From Flaccisagitta enflata (taxonomy: Eukaryota; Chaetognatha; Sagittoidea; Aphragmophora): DNA of 64,000 nucleotides. Location of the stretch: contig OZ231128.1 of NCBI GenBank assembly GCA_965153355.1, forward strand, positions 49,848,001-49,912,000. The letters run 5' to 3'. Below, piece after piece: positions 1 through 13,603 of the stretch. A model generated the notes under the pieces. The model searched no databases. It saw only the letters and a program-made list of their open reading frames with translations, and was not told where the DNA came from. A program made the translations under genes and the position numbers. Numbering within the stretch: position 1 is the stretch's first letter; each line of letters opens with the position of its first letter.

Positions 1-46
1 GAAATGATAAATCCATGGATATTCATAGGGGGAGAAAAAAGTCAAG

Positions 47-213
<167 letters not shown>

Positions 214-434
214 TATAATTGCTCATTACGTGATTAACACATTAACAATTGTCAAATTGTTCGAGCAGTACATATGTACCAAAATAAATAGTTCAGTTAC
301 GCAATAAATAAGTACAGGTGATCTGACTCCCAAAAAATATGTACAAGGAAGCTTGCAATACACGATTTTTTGTTCATGAATAAATAATTACTTATTTAAG
401 TACAATGGTACCGAGCGGGCTGAGAATGGATTGT

Positions 435-1829
<1,395 letters not shown>

Positions 1830-2157
1830 CCGTATTTTTTCTAATTAGCGCCCCGGGCACTTTTGAAATTAGAAAATGACGTTGCCATTTTACCCTCCAA
1901 TTAGCTCCCCCTCTCTACTTGAGAATATGTAGTCATCTAGTGGTTTTCCTAATGAATGTTTCTTAAAATTTTAAAACTTTAAGCAAAAGTAAAATTAAGG
2001 GATATTTTTGTCTGTTTTCCACGTAAGCACTGAAAAAAGGCACTGAAAAAAGCTAAATCTCTTTATGCACAACAATTATTTGCCTCCTAATCTTCTAATG
2101 AATCACTGAGCTGAGGAGCAAAAAGAGGGGGGGGGGCGATAAATGGAAAAAATACGG
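1830..2157. mobile_element. TA-flanked MITE with CCGTATTTTTTC termini
   Basis: The left end CCGTATTTTTTC and right end GAAAAAATACGG are inverted copies. Similarity continues inward for about 25 bp, both sides leading to a CGCCCC-type run. A TA dinucleotide flanks each end (1828-1829 and 2158-2159), as expected for a TA target duplication of the Tc1/mariner superfamily. The element is 328 bp, has no coding capacity and is therefore non-autonomous. Confidence 0.72.
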
Positions 2158-2180
2158 TACCCGTAAACGCCAAAAAAGTT

Positions 2181-2244
2181 TAAGGGACAGACGGATGGAC
2201 GGATAGAGGAGGTGTAGAGACGCGAAGCACGCGACTAAAAAGAT
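2181..2244 (-). mobile_element. Family E fragment (hairpin end plus GGAC/GGAT tract)
   Basis: A short (GGAC/GGAT)n run is followed by 'GTGTAGAGACGCG...CGCGACTAAAAA', the hairpin end of family E. The AACAAGGCC end is missing. Confidence 0.6.
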
Positions 2245-2245
2245 A

Positions 2246-2989
2246 ACTGTCATTCAGTTAGCATGAACACTCAAGGAAAGGTACTTCCGTCATGAAAATA
2301 TTTGTTCACGACAGTTTTAATTTCATTGCGCTTCTCAAAACGTAACCCCTCGTGATACAATTTCAATTCTTGATGGCAAATCTGAGGCGCGAGGGAGCAG
2401 GGCGTCCGTGGCATCCATGCCTTAATCCACATCCATGGACCCATTTCATGTTTGACCCGTGCGCGAGGAGTCGTCAACCGCCCCAGCAAGAGATCTTAAT
2501 ATTGCAATGAAACTTCTCCTTCATAACTTGTTTTCTTTTCTCTTTTTTATGTTTATTTCGCGTTTGCATGTAATCCGTCTATCCATATGAGACTCTGAGT
2601 CAACGTCTACAGTTGTCTTTCAGATGGGACCCATCGGCCGCTGACTCATACATTCCACATCGCAGATGTTGAATGACAGAATTTATGTCTGCCAGTAAAA
2701 ATGTCTCAGATACCAAGTACAGAAACAACTAATAAATCACGGGAGGAAAAACACTTCTTGCATTTTTTACACCATGACCTTTGCTTGTGGTCGTGCCAAG
2801 TTAGTTTCTGCGCTTTCTACATTTCAAGTGTATATATATATATAGTTTATTTCATTGTCTTTTTCCACTTCGTAGATGGCTCGTTTTTCCCCCACATGCA
2901 ACAACATGCCCCATTATACGTTGTTTCGATTGTCTTTTCTTGCAACGATTGGTCTTCTATTGCTTTCGTTTGTTAAACAATCGTTCATT
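2246..2989. other. No recognisable gene
   Basis: The stretch has only short open frames, none resembling a known domain. It ends at an in-frame stop (2990-2992) before the LINE RT frame. Confidence 0.5.
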
Positions 2990-2992
2990 TGA

Positions 2993-4018
2993 TTTTGCGT
3001 CCTGTTTTACAAAAAACGTCACTCGACGTCTCACGCCATATTTTCATTAAAAGAATGCATTGATTATTTCACTAGTCGTGGTTCGAATATTTATGCAGCT
3101 TTTTTAGATTGCTCAAAAGGCTTTGATAAAGTCAATCACAGTGGAATGTACATTAAACTAATGAATCGAGGAATACCACTTTGTTTCTTAGACTTACTTA
3201 TATACTGGTATTCTAATCTGACTAGCTTGGTAAAATGGAATGGTGTTTTCAGTGAAGTTTTTCGTGTGTACTCTGGAGTGCGTCAAGGCGGGGTTCTTAG
3301 TCCGCGTCTTTTTGCGGTTTATATTGACGACTTAATAAATCAGTTGAAAAGATTAAATGTCGGTAGTCATATCATTGATTTGTTTCTAGCATGCATTGTC
3401 TACGCGGATGACATTTGTTTATTAGCACCATGTCGCTCAGCCTTACAATTGTTACTGGATACATGTGTAGCTTACGGCCTATCGTGGTGTTTATCTTATA
3501 ATCCATTGAAATCCAAGGTTATGCATTTCGGCAAAAGTGTTCAAACACCCAATTTTACAATGTACGGGAAGCAACTCGAATATGTTGATAGGTACAAATA
3601 CTTAGGTGTTACCGTCCTTTCTGGTACTACTTTTTCAACATCGCATTTGAAACCATTAATCAAATTTCGTTCAGCTGCTAACACAGTACTAAATGTTCAT
3701 CAGAAACCATCCGAGCCTATTCTTATGAAAATGCTTTACGCCACTTGTGTCCCTCATCTAACTTTTGCATCTGACGTTGTCTATTACAGTGCTAGTGAAA
3801 TGCAGGCATTGAATGTAGCATTAAATGACTGTATTCGTCGTATATTTACTTATAATCGGTGGGAGAGTGTCCGATATTTGCGGCTCTCATTTGGATTTCC
3901 ATCATTGATTGAAATTTTTGAAAACCGTTCACGGAAATTTCTAAAACAGCTTCCGACATTAGGCAATCCCACTTTGCATCGCTTGCATACGTTGTACGAG
4001 CAACGTATTTCTCAATAA
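2993..4018 (+). CDS. Non-LTR retrotransposon reverse transcriptase, 5'-truncated (CR1/L2-like)
   Basis: This is the C-terminal part of a LINE ORF2 polyprotein, which would copy its own RNA by target-primed reverse transcription. The frame opens after a stop at 2990 and reads 341 codons without interruption. The first in-frame ATG (3146) lies inside the RT domain, so it is not the original start. Visible motifs in order: motif A FLDCSKGFDKVNH (the usual Ala is replaced by Gly), GVRQGGVLSPRLF, the catalytic YADD (3401-3412), a KSKVMHFGK-type segment, the YKYLGV motif, and a thumb/C-terminal region ending YEQRISQ. The endonuclease domain and fingers are absent upstream. CR1/L2-like is my best clade guess. 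The catalytic residues look intact but the copy cannot be autonomous. Confidence 0.9.
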   Translation, partial: FCVLFYKKRHSTSHAIFSLKECIDYFTSRGSNIYAAFLDCSKGFDKVNHSGMYIKLMNRGIPLCFLDLLIYWYSNLTSLVKWNGVFSEVFRVYSGVRQGGVLSPRLFAVYIDDLINQLKRLNVGSHIIDLFLACIVYADDICLLAPCRSALQLLLDTCVAYGLSWCLSYNPLKSKVMHFGKSVQTPNFTMYGKQLEYVDRYKYLGVTVLSGTTFSTSHLKPLIKFRSAANTVLNVHQKPSEPILMKMLYATCVPHLTFASDVVYYSASEMQALNVALNDCIRRIFTYNRWESVRYLRLSFGFPSLIEIFENRSRKFLKQLPTLGNPTLHRLHTLYEQRISQ

Positions 4019-4125
4019 TTTTCTTCCTATTTCCTCTATGAAATTAGTTTGGTAGTTTATAGGAATGTTGCTGTGTGTTCTGTCATTCATGACGAATAAA
4101 AGATGTTATATTCTATTCATTCTAT
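4019..4125 (+). mobile_element. 3' UTR and tail of the LINE copy
   Basis: The 3' UTR is short and AT-rich, with GAATAAAAG near 4093. It ends in a short imperfect repeat of TTCTATTCATTC type. Short tandem termini rather than poly(A) are usual for CR1/L2-type elements. The exact end is uncertain. Confidence 0.5.
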
Positions 4126-4765
4126 TTGAAGCCGCTTTTCTTTTTTTTTACATTATTTCATCCAAGCCACACGTCGTTTTGCAAAGTAATCGGTATCTTC
4201 TTTATCAGTTTATTTTTATCATCTTTGGCGGATAATTCCATTGACTCATTGACGGGAAATGAATCTCATCTCTCCTTTAATGCCAACGACCAGCCTTCTG
4301 TCAAGGGCCTTCAACGATGAAGTAAGTCATTGACTCACGCTTGAAACATTCTTTGTCCGACCAGACTAAACCTCCATAGTCCATCCTGGCCGCCCATTCT
4401 TTCAGTTCATCCTCTGATCGTTCTTCGACCCCCAACCTCGCTGCTTTTGGGGGTTCCCCAGCCTCCATCCCCAAAGCCTCTGAACATTACCCAAACGCCA
4501 TCCCTCAGCATCTGTACATTACCCAGCTTCTTTTTTTTTTTACTAAACATCACCCAAGCTACATCCCTTACATCCTATGATTATCACCCAGATTCTACCA
4601 TCCCCCCCCGACTCTTTGCTTGCTACTTTTGGATATTTCTTAATCATCAACCTTGCAATCTCTTGTTGCTGGACATTTCTAGACCTCCAACCATGCTGCC
4701 TCTTAATTTTCCCCGACCTTCATGCCTCTGATTTTCCCGTTTTATTGAATATTTGAAATTCTTTT

Positions 4766-4769
<4 letters not shown>
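4126..4769. other. No recognisable gene
   Basis: C/T-rich sequence with short open frames of low complexity. No domain or credible exon was seen. Confidence 0.45.
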
Positions 4770-4823
<54 letters not shown>

Positions 4824-5021
4824 GTTCATGGACCAAGTTTCATTCAGGCTCAACGCCTTGACTTTTTCCCCCTGTTTTTTTCATTTCTGTGTCTTTTTGT
4901 CTCTATATGATTGTCTGTCTGTTCCTGTATGTTTCTACCTCTCAGTTCCTCTAGATTTTGATCTGCCTCTTTCAGTGTGCCTGTCTATCTATTTTTCCAT
5001 CTGTCAATATGCCTGTCTGGT

Positions 5022-5108
<87 letters not shown>
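4770..5108. repeat. Two (CT)n microsatellites
   Basis: CT tracts at about 4770-4820 and 5022-5108 are separated by T/C-rich sequence containing CTGTCTGT motifs. Open frames here are Ser-Leu repeats. Confidence 0.95.
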
Positions 5109-5112
<4 letters not shown>

Positions 5113-5321
5113 GGGTTTTTGCCCTCTCGTTTCCCATCTATTTTCCCGCCATTCTCTAATTCCGGTTCTTTCGTCGGTCGGCATCCAGATTTGATTTTTC
5201 CCGGACATTTTTCTCTCGAGTCACGGATGACCCAGCATGACCTCGATTAGAGGTCAGTGCTCTTGATTGGTGCAGCAGAATTGGGTGAGGTGGAGGAGGA
5301 GAGTGAGAATAGTTGAAGTAG

Positions 5322-5530
5322 AAGATGAAGAAGAAGATGATGAAGAAGAAAAAGAAGAAGAAGAAGAAGAAGAAGAAGAAGAAGAAGAAGAAGAAGAAGA
5401 AGAAGAAGAAGAAGGAGATGAAGAAGAAAAAGAAGAAAAAGGAAAAGGAAAAGAAAAAGAAAAAGAAAAAGGAAAAGGAAAAGGAAAAGGAAAAGGAAAA
5501 GGAAAAGGAAAAGGAAAAGAAAAATAAGAA
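5322..5530. repeat. (GAA)n then (GGAAAA)n microsatellite
   Basis: A GAA triplet tract of about 100 bp grades into AAAGGA hexamers. All purines lie on the + strand. The acidic Glu-rich or Lys-rich frames are repeat translations. 5531-5934 shows no gene. Confidence 0.93.
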
Positions 5531-5934
5531 AAATAAGAAGGGGTAGAGGAAGGCTAGGATTTGAGCCTCCAGGCTAGGGTGTCAGGCAATAGGAGAAAAA
5601 GGAAGAGATGCAGGGTTTTCATGACAACAACAAATACGCAATTGGTGATCAAGGAAGAAAACAAAATTAAAGAGACATCAACGTGGTGAAAGAGTTCAAG
5701 GACGGGGGAGTAAAAAAGCGAGAGAGAAAAACAGAATTAAATCAACACGATTAAGAAGTGATGAAAACTAAGAGAAAGAAGTTAAAACAAGAAAAAGCGA
5801 TATGAATGAGAAAAAAAAAATTTATCAAAAAAAGTAAATAGTCATCAAAACGACCTTTAAGAGGGTTTCCCCGTCGCGAAGTGAAGGACGAACGACGGCC
5901 ACTGGGCAGAACTCGGACATAACAACAGCCATTG

Positions 5935-6446
5935 TATAATAGTCGCAAAAGCGTTAGATGGTCAGCGCAGCGATACCCGTGCCCTGCTAAGTAGGTTGTG
6001 CTTGAAGTTGAAGGGGAGGCAGGGCAGCGGCCCCGAAAGGGTCGAGGACCTATGCTTTCACACATATGGGGATTTTCTACTCCTCCTTCTGCTCCTCCTC
6101 CTCCGTCCCTCCCCCCCCCTCAAATCCCAGTCTCGAGGCCAAAATTCCAGTCTCGAGGCCCAAATCACAATCTCAAGGCTAAAATCCTAGCCTCAAGGCC
6201 CAAATCCTAGCCTGGAGGCTGAGATTTGGGCCTCAACGCTGGGATCTGGGCCTCTTGGCTGGGATTTGAACCTCAAGGCTGAGATTTGGGCCTCAAGGAT
6301 GGGTTCTGGGCCTCAAGACTGGAATTTGGGCCTCGAGACTGGGATTTGAGGGGGGGACGTAGGAGAAGAAGGAGTAGGAGAAGAAGACAATCCCACATAT
6401 GTGTGAAAGCATAGGTCATCGACCCTTTCGGGGCCGCTGCCCAAAA
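5935..6446. mobile_element. Family M element M1, inverted arms around 20-bp repeats
   Basis: The arm GGGCAGCGGCCCCGAAAGGG (from 6019) continues through TATGCTTTCACACATATG. It is repeated inverted at the right end (about 6388-6442), giving arms of about 80 bp. Between them lie about ten degenerate 20-bp units of GCCTCAAGGCTNAAATCC type, first on one strand and then on the other. The outer left flank (5935-6018) carries the inverted 'GGTACCGCTGACC' tail seen in other copies. No coding sequence. Confidence 0.75.
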
Positions 6447-6455
6447 GCGGAAAAC

Positions 6456-6585
6456 ACTGTCGGAAATCGGAAGTGAACATCCGGAAAATCGGAAGTGAAC
6501 ATCCGGAAAATCGGAAGTGAACATCCGGAAAATCGGAAGTGAACATCCGGAAAATCGGAAGTGAACATCCGGAAAATCATCGCAT
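6456..6585. repeat. 22-bp tandem repeat
   Basis: About five to six near-identical units of CGGAAGTGAACATCCGGAAA plus AT directly abut the right end of M1. Each unit contains an imperfect inverted pair, CCGG with TTCCG. Confidence 0.9.
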
Positions 6586-6682
6586 TTATTCGGATTAAAA
6601 GGAGGAAAAAATTGTCCTTTACTCAGCAACAACAACATGAGGCGCGAAACCGGGTTGAAAAAAGGCGCCATGCTGAGGGAGG

Positions 6683-6892
<210 letters not shown>

Positions 6893-7099
6893 TACTCACT
6901 TAAGGCGAATGAAGAAAACGATAAGCAGAATACAGATGATCATGATCGGGGAGAACATGTCGGAATTTTTATTGAAGTATTTTGGGAAAACAATTTACAC
7001 ACCCACACACAGACAAATAAAAATTCCTGGCGCATGTATGAAATGGTTGGTCTTGGTTTATTATGACATTTTTTTTATTCTATTCGTTTGCTTTTCATT

Positions 7100-7240
7100 T
7101 TTTAGTCGCGGACATGCGACTCTATTAGAGGCTTTGTCCATCTGTCCGTCAATCCGTTGGTCCGTTGGTTAGTTGGTACGTCGGTCCGATGGTCCGTCAC
7201 TCCATTGGTCCGTCGGCCTGTGGTGATTGCATTTACACTC
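7100..7240 (+). mobile_element. Family E fragment
   Basis: TTTTAGTCGCG, a 5-base loop and GCGACTCTATTAGAGG form the family hairpin (about 7104-7121). An imperfect (GTCY)n core follows. The AACAAGGCC-type end is absent. Confidence 0.65.
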
Positions 7241-7368
7241 CTGTCCATCCGTCTGCGACCAGCACCAGCTGAGCCGATCCAGAGTAATTGCTTCCCACAA
7301 AAGTCCTGGTATTTACAATTTAGCCATATTTTACCATGAATCTACAAAGACGTATATTCATGTAAATA

Positions 7369-8109
7369 CAGGGTCTTTAAATCGGATTGACTTTTTTAAA
7401 TCTTAATAACTCTGAAAGTATTGGGGGAAAAGTCTTCAAATTTTCAGGGTATGTTGGTAGTAAGCTACGGTTTTGTTATGCTAAATCTCAATATTGAGCT
7501 CTTAAATATTGACGGTCAGCTTAACATTAATTAAACTATCATTTTTATATGCAATATCATTTTCTGTGGTTTGTTTTTAAAGAGGCTGTCTTTGACAACT
7601 TGCCATTTCCATAAGAATTGACCTAAAACCCTGGGATAAGTCTAAAATGACAGATAATTGTTCATAGATTGCACAACTCCTGCATTTGTATCAATGGTTG
7701 CTAATGGTTTTGATTGGAAATTGTCACAATTTTGGTTTGGAAACATAAAAAAAACACCCTAAATGTTTTCGCCCCCCCAAAAAAAATTTTCAAATTTTCA
7801 AGCAAACTTAAGATGAGTAAAACATAAAAACAATTAGTCATTTCTCAGATCTTTCGGTCAATTTTCTGTAGACCTAGCTAGCAAATAGTAACGTTCTCTT
7901 TCAAAAAAATCAAAAGTTGATTAGGTCCACAAAATTGTAGTTTTTTTCAACGTTATGCTGAGTTCCATCGCTTATAAACTCAACATTGAGATTTGGCATG
8001 ACCAAACTGTAGCTTATTACCTACACACACCGAATGTTTAAAGGATTTTCTCCCAATAGTTTTTTAATCATATAGGTTTACTAAAAGTCAAACCGATTTA
8101 AAGACGGTG
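7369..8109. mobile_element. 741-bp TA-flanked foldback MITE
   Basis: The ends CAGGGTCTTTAAATCGG and CACCGTCTTTAAATCGG (right end read on the - strand) are inverted. They extend inward as arms of about 130 bp with roughly 75-80% identity by eye, to about 7499 and 7977. TA flanks both sides (7367-7368 and 8110-8111). The loop is AT-rich and non-coding. This fits a Tc1/mariner-type non-autonomous element. Confidence 0.82.
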
Positions 8110-8260
8110 TATACAATCAATAAAGGGCAGTTACAAATACAGCAGATTTCTGGACTGGAATCGTATGTACCACCTTGAAAAAAAGTATTTATGATTATAC
8201 ATTTTGATTTACTAACTGAATATTTACTTAATCATTTTACTAAAAGTGTTAGTGTATCAG

Positions 8261-8455
<195 letters not shown>

Positions 8456-8957
8456 GTTGTTGCTTCATTGTTATGCTTCATCAGTCATCCCCTTTCTTTA
8501 CACCACTTCCCCCTTTTTTTCATACTTTCCTTTTCCATTCTTTTCTTATCACAATCAAAATTCTTTTACCTTTTTTTTCTCTTGCTATTTTTTCCTCCTT
8601 ATTCTTATCGATCTTTCCCCCCTATTCTCTGTTACGAAAGCCGCGTAAATGCCATGGCTAATTATCATCACATAGTCTCATTCGTTTTGCGATAACAACA
8701 ATGCAACTCGTGAATAGGCGCTCTGTTCCTAAAAGATTGAGCGAGCGGTGGAATTGAAAAAACAAAACACTGAGTTTCTAAACTCTAGAGTCTAGACAAC
8801 GGTGCTAATAAATGTTCAATGCCATGGTGCGTTAGACACTATTTCAACGGAGTCAACGACCGGTAGAGTGGCTTTGGTGCGTTCAACTGTGCGCATGAAC
8901 GAGCACACTGATATTCCATATATATAATATTAAATAATTCCCTTTCGTTTCCTTTCC

Positions 8958-9474
8958 TTTTTGGGCAGCGTCCCCAAAGAGCCGATGTCCTGTAGGACAC
9001 ATGGGTGAATTTCCAGACATCTGTACGTCCCTTTGTACGTACGTCCCCCCCCCCCAAAGCTTCTCAAGCCTCAAATTCCCATTAAATAACATGGGAAATT
9101 GACAATAAAAGCTTCCCATCGAATATCATAGAAAATTTACAAAAAAGCGAAAAATTGCATGATTTCCATTGAATAACATAGAAAATTAATGAAAATCGAG
9201 ACAAAATATTAAATTCCCATGGAATAACGTGATAAATTGACAAGAAATTGAAAAAAAATGCAAAATTCCTATTGAATAAAATGGAAAGTTGCTACCGAGG
9301 CCTCAAATATGCCCTCTCAGGACGTCTGGAAATTCACCCCTGTGTCCTATAGGACATCGGCCCTTCGGGGCTGCTGCCCTGCTCTCACTCCACTTTATCA
9401 CTGAATCACTCCCAGCAGGGCATCGGATACCGCTGACCATGTGCAATCCTTGGATGACTTGTTATAATCTCATG
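8958..9474 (+). mobile_element. Family M element M2 with degenerate ~57-bp internal repeats
   Basis: The left arm begins GGGCAGCG (8965), with the conserved GATGTCCTGTAGGACACATG block and a GTACGTACGTCCC run. The right part has the inverted block (about 9322-9372) and the unpaired tail GGGCATCGG...CCGCTGACCATGTGC...CTTGGATGACTTG. The interior is degenerate units of AATTCCCATTGAATAACATG type, shared with M7 but not with the other M copies. Confidence 0.75.
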
Positions 9475-9651
9475 ATCTCCTTCTCTCTTCCTCTTTATTT
9501 TTTCTTTGTTCTTCACTTTTCTTTCTTTCTTCGCGGCTGATCAAATTTCCTGAGATGGAAATCGAATGTTTTCGGGAGAGAAAGAATAGATAAAATTCCT
9601 GGGCCTGGGCTGACCGGAAAGGAAATAGAAAAGGGGAGACGAAATTGATAG

Positions 9652-9812
<161 letters not shown>

Positions 9813-9956
9813 CAAACTGATCTGGTACTACTGGTTGATGCGTTATGAAACTAGTTTGAAATGAGAGAGCAAATGTTGGAAATGGATTCGTTTGGGACCT
9901 TACTACAGCAGACGGAATAAGAACAAGTGACCAGGGGATAAAAACTTAAAAGATTG

Positions 9957-10215
9957 TTGCGGAAGGGTGGGCAGGAGCCTACAGCCTTTACCTCATCCAA
10001 CCCCCCCCCCTCCACACACATAAAATAAACCCAAAAGCTTTGTAAATGCGCGTTTTCACACTTTTCAAATGGAGCGTGACAAATGACCAACAGACTGACC
10101 AACCGGCGGACGGATGGACCAACGGACGGACAGATGGACAGATGGACAAAAGGATGGACAGATGGACAGACGGATGGATGGACCAATGGACTGAATGATA
10201 GATGGACAGACAGTA
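9957..10215 (-). mobile_element. Family E-related subtype with (GGAC/GGAT)n core
   Basis: GGGTGGGCAGGAGCC, a C-run, CACACACATA and a (GGAC/GGAY)n tract of about 120 bp. The same arrangement occurs at 29012-29195, so this is a separate subfamily. No clear terminal hairpin survives. Confidence 0.55.
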
Positions 10216-11022
10216 GGACGCACTGTGGGCTGAATTCTGCGCTAGGTGGCTCATTGGGGATTAACATTACATATTTTCTATTACATTGTCCCTTATGAAA
10301 TAAGCAAAGTGAAAAACATTTTTCTGCATTTTTTCAGATGTTATGAAACTATCTATACCCAATATTGACTCATTTCTATTGAATTAAAAGCTTTTGGACC
10401 TAAGATCACAAAAGAAGAGAAATTTGAGAAAATCAAGTGAAAAATACTGCTAAACTCTCTTACATATGGTATTCAAATTGTCGTAAGTTTTGACCAAATC
10501 AATAAAATTTTTGTCTTTGTTTAATAAGATGTCTTAATAAGATGCTTAAAAAAAAAATTTTTTTTGCTCATTTAGCTCATTTAGCTCATTTTTCTGCCAA
10601 TTAAATATAGATTTTTACTTTTATCCATGTTATTACTTGTCCATTTTAGGTCAAGAAAATCGCGATTTGCACGGCAAAGCACGGCTTGAGCCATAACACT
10701 CTGGAGTCAGGACCCCTCGAGCTACATTTTGGCATAGGTCACTCATTGTGCGTCCTTGTGCGATTTTCTATATTGATAGGGTAATAAAAGCATGCAAATT
10801 AGGTCAAATATGTAATAAGAGTAGGCTAATTTATTACTGCTAAAATGTGAAAAATAATGTTTTTTTTATTTTTCTTGACATGTAAACATCAATGAAGGAA
10901 TTCAACCCAATATTGAAGATATCATGAGCTTGTTGTATTCCTAACAGATAATCCAAGAAATTCATTGATTTTTCTTGAAATTCAGCATTTTTTGTAATAA
11001 TGTCCATTTAAGTCGCTTTTTT
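10216..11022 (+). repeat. Dispersed repeat R1, copy A (left part)
   Basis: An AT-rich non-coding segment, about 90% similar by eye to 29420-30211, starting at GCGCTAGGTGGCTCATTGGG. The remainder of copy A resumes at 11683 after element M3. Confidence 0.8.
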
Positions 11023-11682
11023 GGGCAGCGGCCCCGAAGGGGACGATGTCCTGTAGAACACAGGGAGACTTTCGTTCGTTCGTGCGTGCGTGCGCCCCCC
11101 CCCCCGGCCTTAAGACTCAAATCCCAGCCTCGGGGCTCAAATCTCAGCCTCAAGGCTCAAATCCTAGCCCCAAGGCTCAAATCAAATCCTTGAGGCTTAA
11201 ATCCCAGCCTCAAGGCTCAAATCCCAGCCTTGAGGCTTAAATCCCAGCCTTGAGGCTCAAATCCCAGCCTCGAGGCCCAAATCCCAGCCTCGAGGCTCAA
11301 ATCCCAGCCTCGAGGCTCAAATCCCAGCCTCGAGGCTCAAATCCCAGCCTCGAGGCTCAAATCCCAGCCTCGAGGCTCAAATCCCAGCCCCAAGGCTCAA
11401 ATTCCAGCCTTGAGGCTCAAATTCCAGCCTCGAGGCTCGAAACCCAGCCTCAAGACTCAAATCACAGCCTCAAGGCTCAAATCTTAGCCTCAAAGCTCAA
11501 ATCCCAGCTTGAGGCTCAAATTACAGCCTTGAGGCTCAAATCTGCTCACATGGACGGATGAACGAACGAACGAACGAAAGTCCCCCTGTGTTCTACAGGA
11601 CATCGTCCCCTTCGGGGCCGCTGCCCTGCTACCCAGTGCATCGGGTATCGCTGACCACATATTGCCCTTGGGCGACTGGTTC
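11023..11682 (+). mobile_element. Family M element M3, boundaries given by an empty site
   Basis: The insert starts GGGCAGCGGCCCCGAAGGGG and ends CCCTTGGGCGACTGGTT. The R1 copy at 30211/30212 lacks these 660 bp, so the ends are known to within a base or two. No clear target duplication is visible. The interior is about 20 tandem 20-bp units. Most contain the perfect 12-bp palindrome AGCCTCGAGGCT or a variant. The arm with GATGTCCTGTAGAACACAGG is repeated inverted at 11585-11628. Confidence 0.85.
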
Positions 11683-11870
11683 CACTCTAAATTGCCATAA
11701 AGCCTGTCATATAGACCGGTAATATATGCACAAATACTACTTTGACCATTCTACTTAGTTTGAGCCATATAGCAGAGATAAAAATTTTCACCCAAATACC
11801 CAAGGAGCCATCTGGCGCAATACATGGCCCTTAGTGGGACGGACTGACGGGCGGACAGACAGCCAGTTGG
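11683..11870 (+). repeat. R1 copy A (right part) ending in GGAC repeats
   Basis: The segment matches 30212-30360 (ATTGCCATAAARCCTGTCAT to GTGGCCCTTRGTG) and runs into a short GGAC-type tract, as copy B does. Confidence 0.75.
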
Positions 11871-11916
11871 ACGGCCGAAACTAAAAAAACTGAATATCTT
11901 GCTCTTTGATAATGTT

Positions 11917-12290
<374 letters not shown>

Positions 12291-12896
12291 CCGAGGTTAA
12301 CTCATTAGTTGTGTTATATCAAAAAAGCATCGACATTGCAAAAAATGTCCAGATTAACAACGTTAACGGTTAACCACAATAACACGAAAGCTTTATTTGT
12401 GATCAAAGTTTTCAAACTTCGCTGTCAACTTTATTTTGATTGTTGGTCCCTTTTTCTTTTCATTACCTTTTCTTTCCACCAAAGGTTTTTCTCTCAGATT
12501 TTTTTTTCTCTTTTTGAAACCTGTCAATATCTCGGCAATAACAGAAAGACGTCAAATTGAACAAAGCACGTCTTGAGGTGGGGAGCCACTGCCGCTGCTG
12601 TGGATACAGCAGCTGCAGGCTGCATCTTTTGTTGATTTTATCGTTGCTCAAAACAAACGAAGCTTTTTTGGAGCAATGTTGACTTGAATTTTCACAGTAA
12701 ATGAAGTTTAAAGAACCTTGATATTCTTTTTTTTTCTCTGGGCCAGGTTTGGGTTGTCATTCATTCTTACCACTAATGAGGGCCGCCTCATACCGTTGTC
12801 TCTCTGAAAAAAAATTGTCTTTTTTTCTTATTGTGCCATCGACCACGATTTCAATAATTAGAAAAGTAGGACTGAATTGGTTCCCAAATTCAAAGG

Positions 12897-13104
12897 AACA
12901 AGGCCGGATACACGGCTACCCCAGTCGCGTGCGGGTGAGCAGGGGCCATATCTGAGGTCACTTGATCATTTAGGCAGGAGCAGTGAGGCCAAAGACTGCA
13001 AAAAACAAAAAAAAGTGAAGTGTGACGGACAGACGGACGGACCGAAAGACCGACGGACGGACCGACAAAGCGGGGTGTAGAGTCGCGTAGCACGCGACTA
13101 AAAA
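12897..13104 (-). mobile_element. Family E element, near complete
   Basis: Both ends are present: AACAAGGCCGGATACACGGC at the left and AGAGTCGCGTAGCACGCGAC, then TAAAAA, at the right. Between them are CAGTCGCGTGCGGGTG, a GGTCACTTGATCATTT block, GCAGGAGCAGTGAGGCC, an A-rich linker and a (GGAC)n core. About 208 bp, non-coding. It serves as the reference structure for family E. Confidence 0.8.
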
Positions 13105-13508
13105 TCTAACCATATCATATCATCAGCGAATTTTTATATGTAATCATGAGATGAAGCAAGATCACCTCTTCATGGTAAGTAGCTTGCAGAATTGGGCAGC
13201 GCCGTTGGCTTAAAGGGGCTGCGCATCGACAATCAGCCTAGAACAGCTAATCACAAGCTTCCGGGAGGAGGAGGATGAGGAGGGGGAGGCGGAGGAGAGG
13301 GAGGAGGAGACTGCTAGCGGAAGGCGAGAAAAAAGTAAAGGGTCATTGTCTGATTAAAAGAAACATAACACAAATCGATCCTAACGAATGACTTTTATCC
13401 GCTCATTAAAATTCGCGATCTCTCACTTATTTGACCCAAAGAGATATCAATGAAAATAAAAAGAAAGGAAAAAAAATATATGAAAGAATGAAAATAAAAC
13501 CGTCGGAA
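13105..13508. other. No recognisable gene; purine-rich patch
   Basis: Contains a GGA-rich stretch at 13262-13312. Nothing else is recognised. Confidence 0.5.

Positions 13509-13600
<92 letters not shown>
13509..13600. repeat. (GA)n microsatellite
   Basis: About 92 bp of GA. Confidence 0.97.

Positions 13601-13603
<3 letters not shown>

Noticed and set aside
5267-5546. Glu-rich and Lys-rich proteins
   Set aside because: Translation of the GAA and GGAAAA repeats.
11110-11545. CRISPR-like array
   Set aside because: Regular 20-bp palindromic units, but head-to-tail with no unique spacers and in an animal genome. It is the inside of a mobile element.
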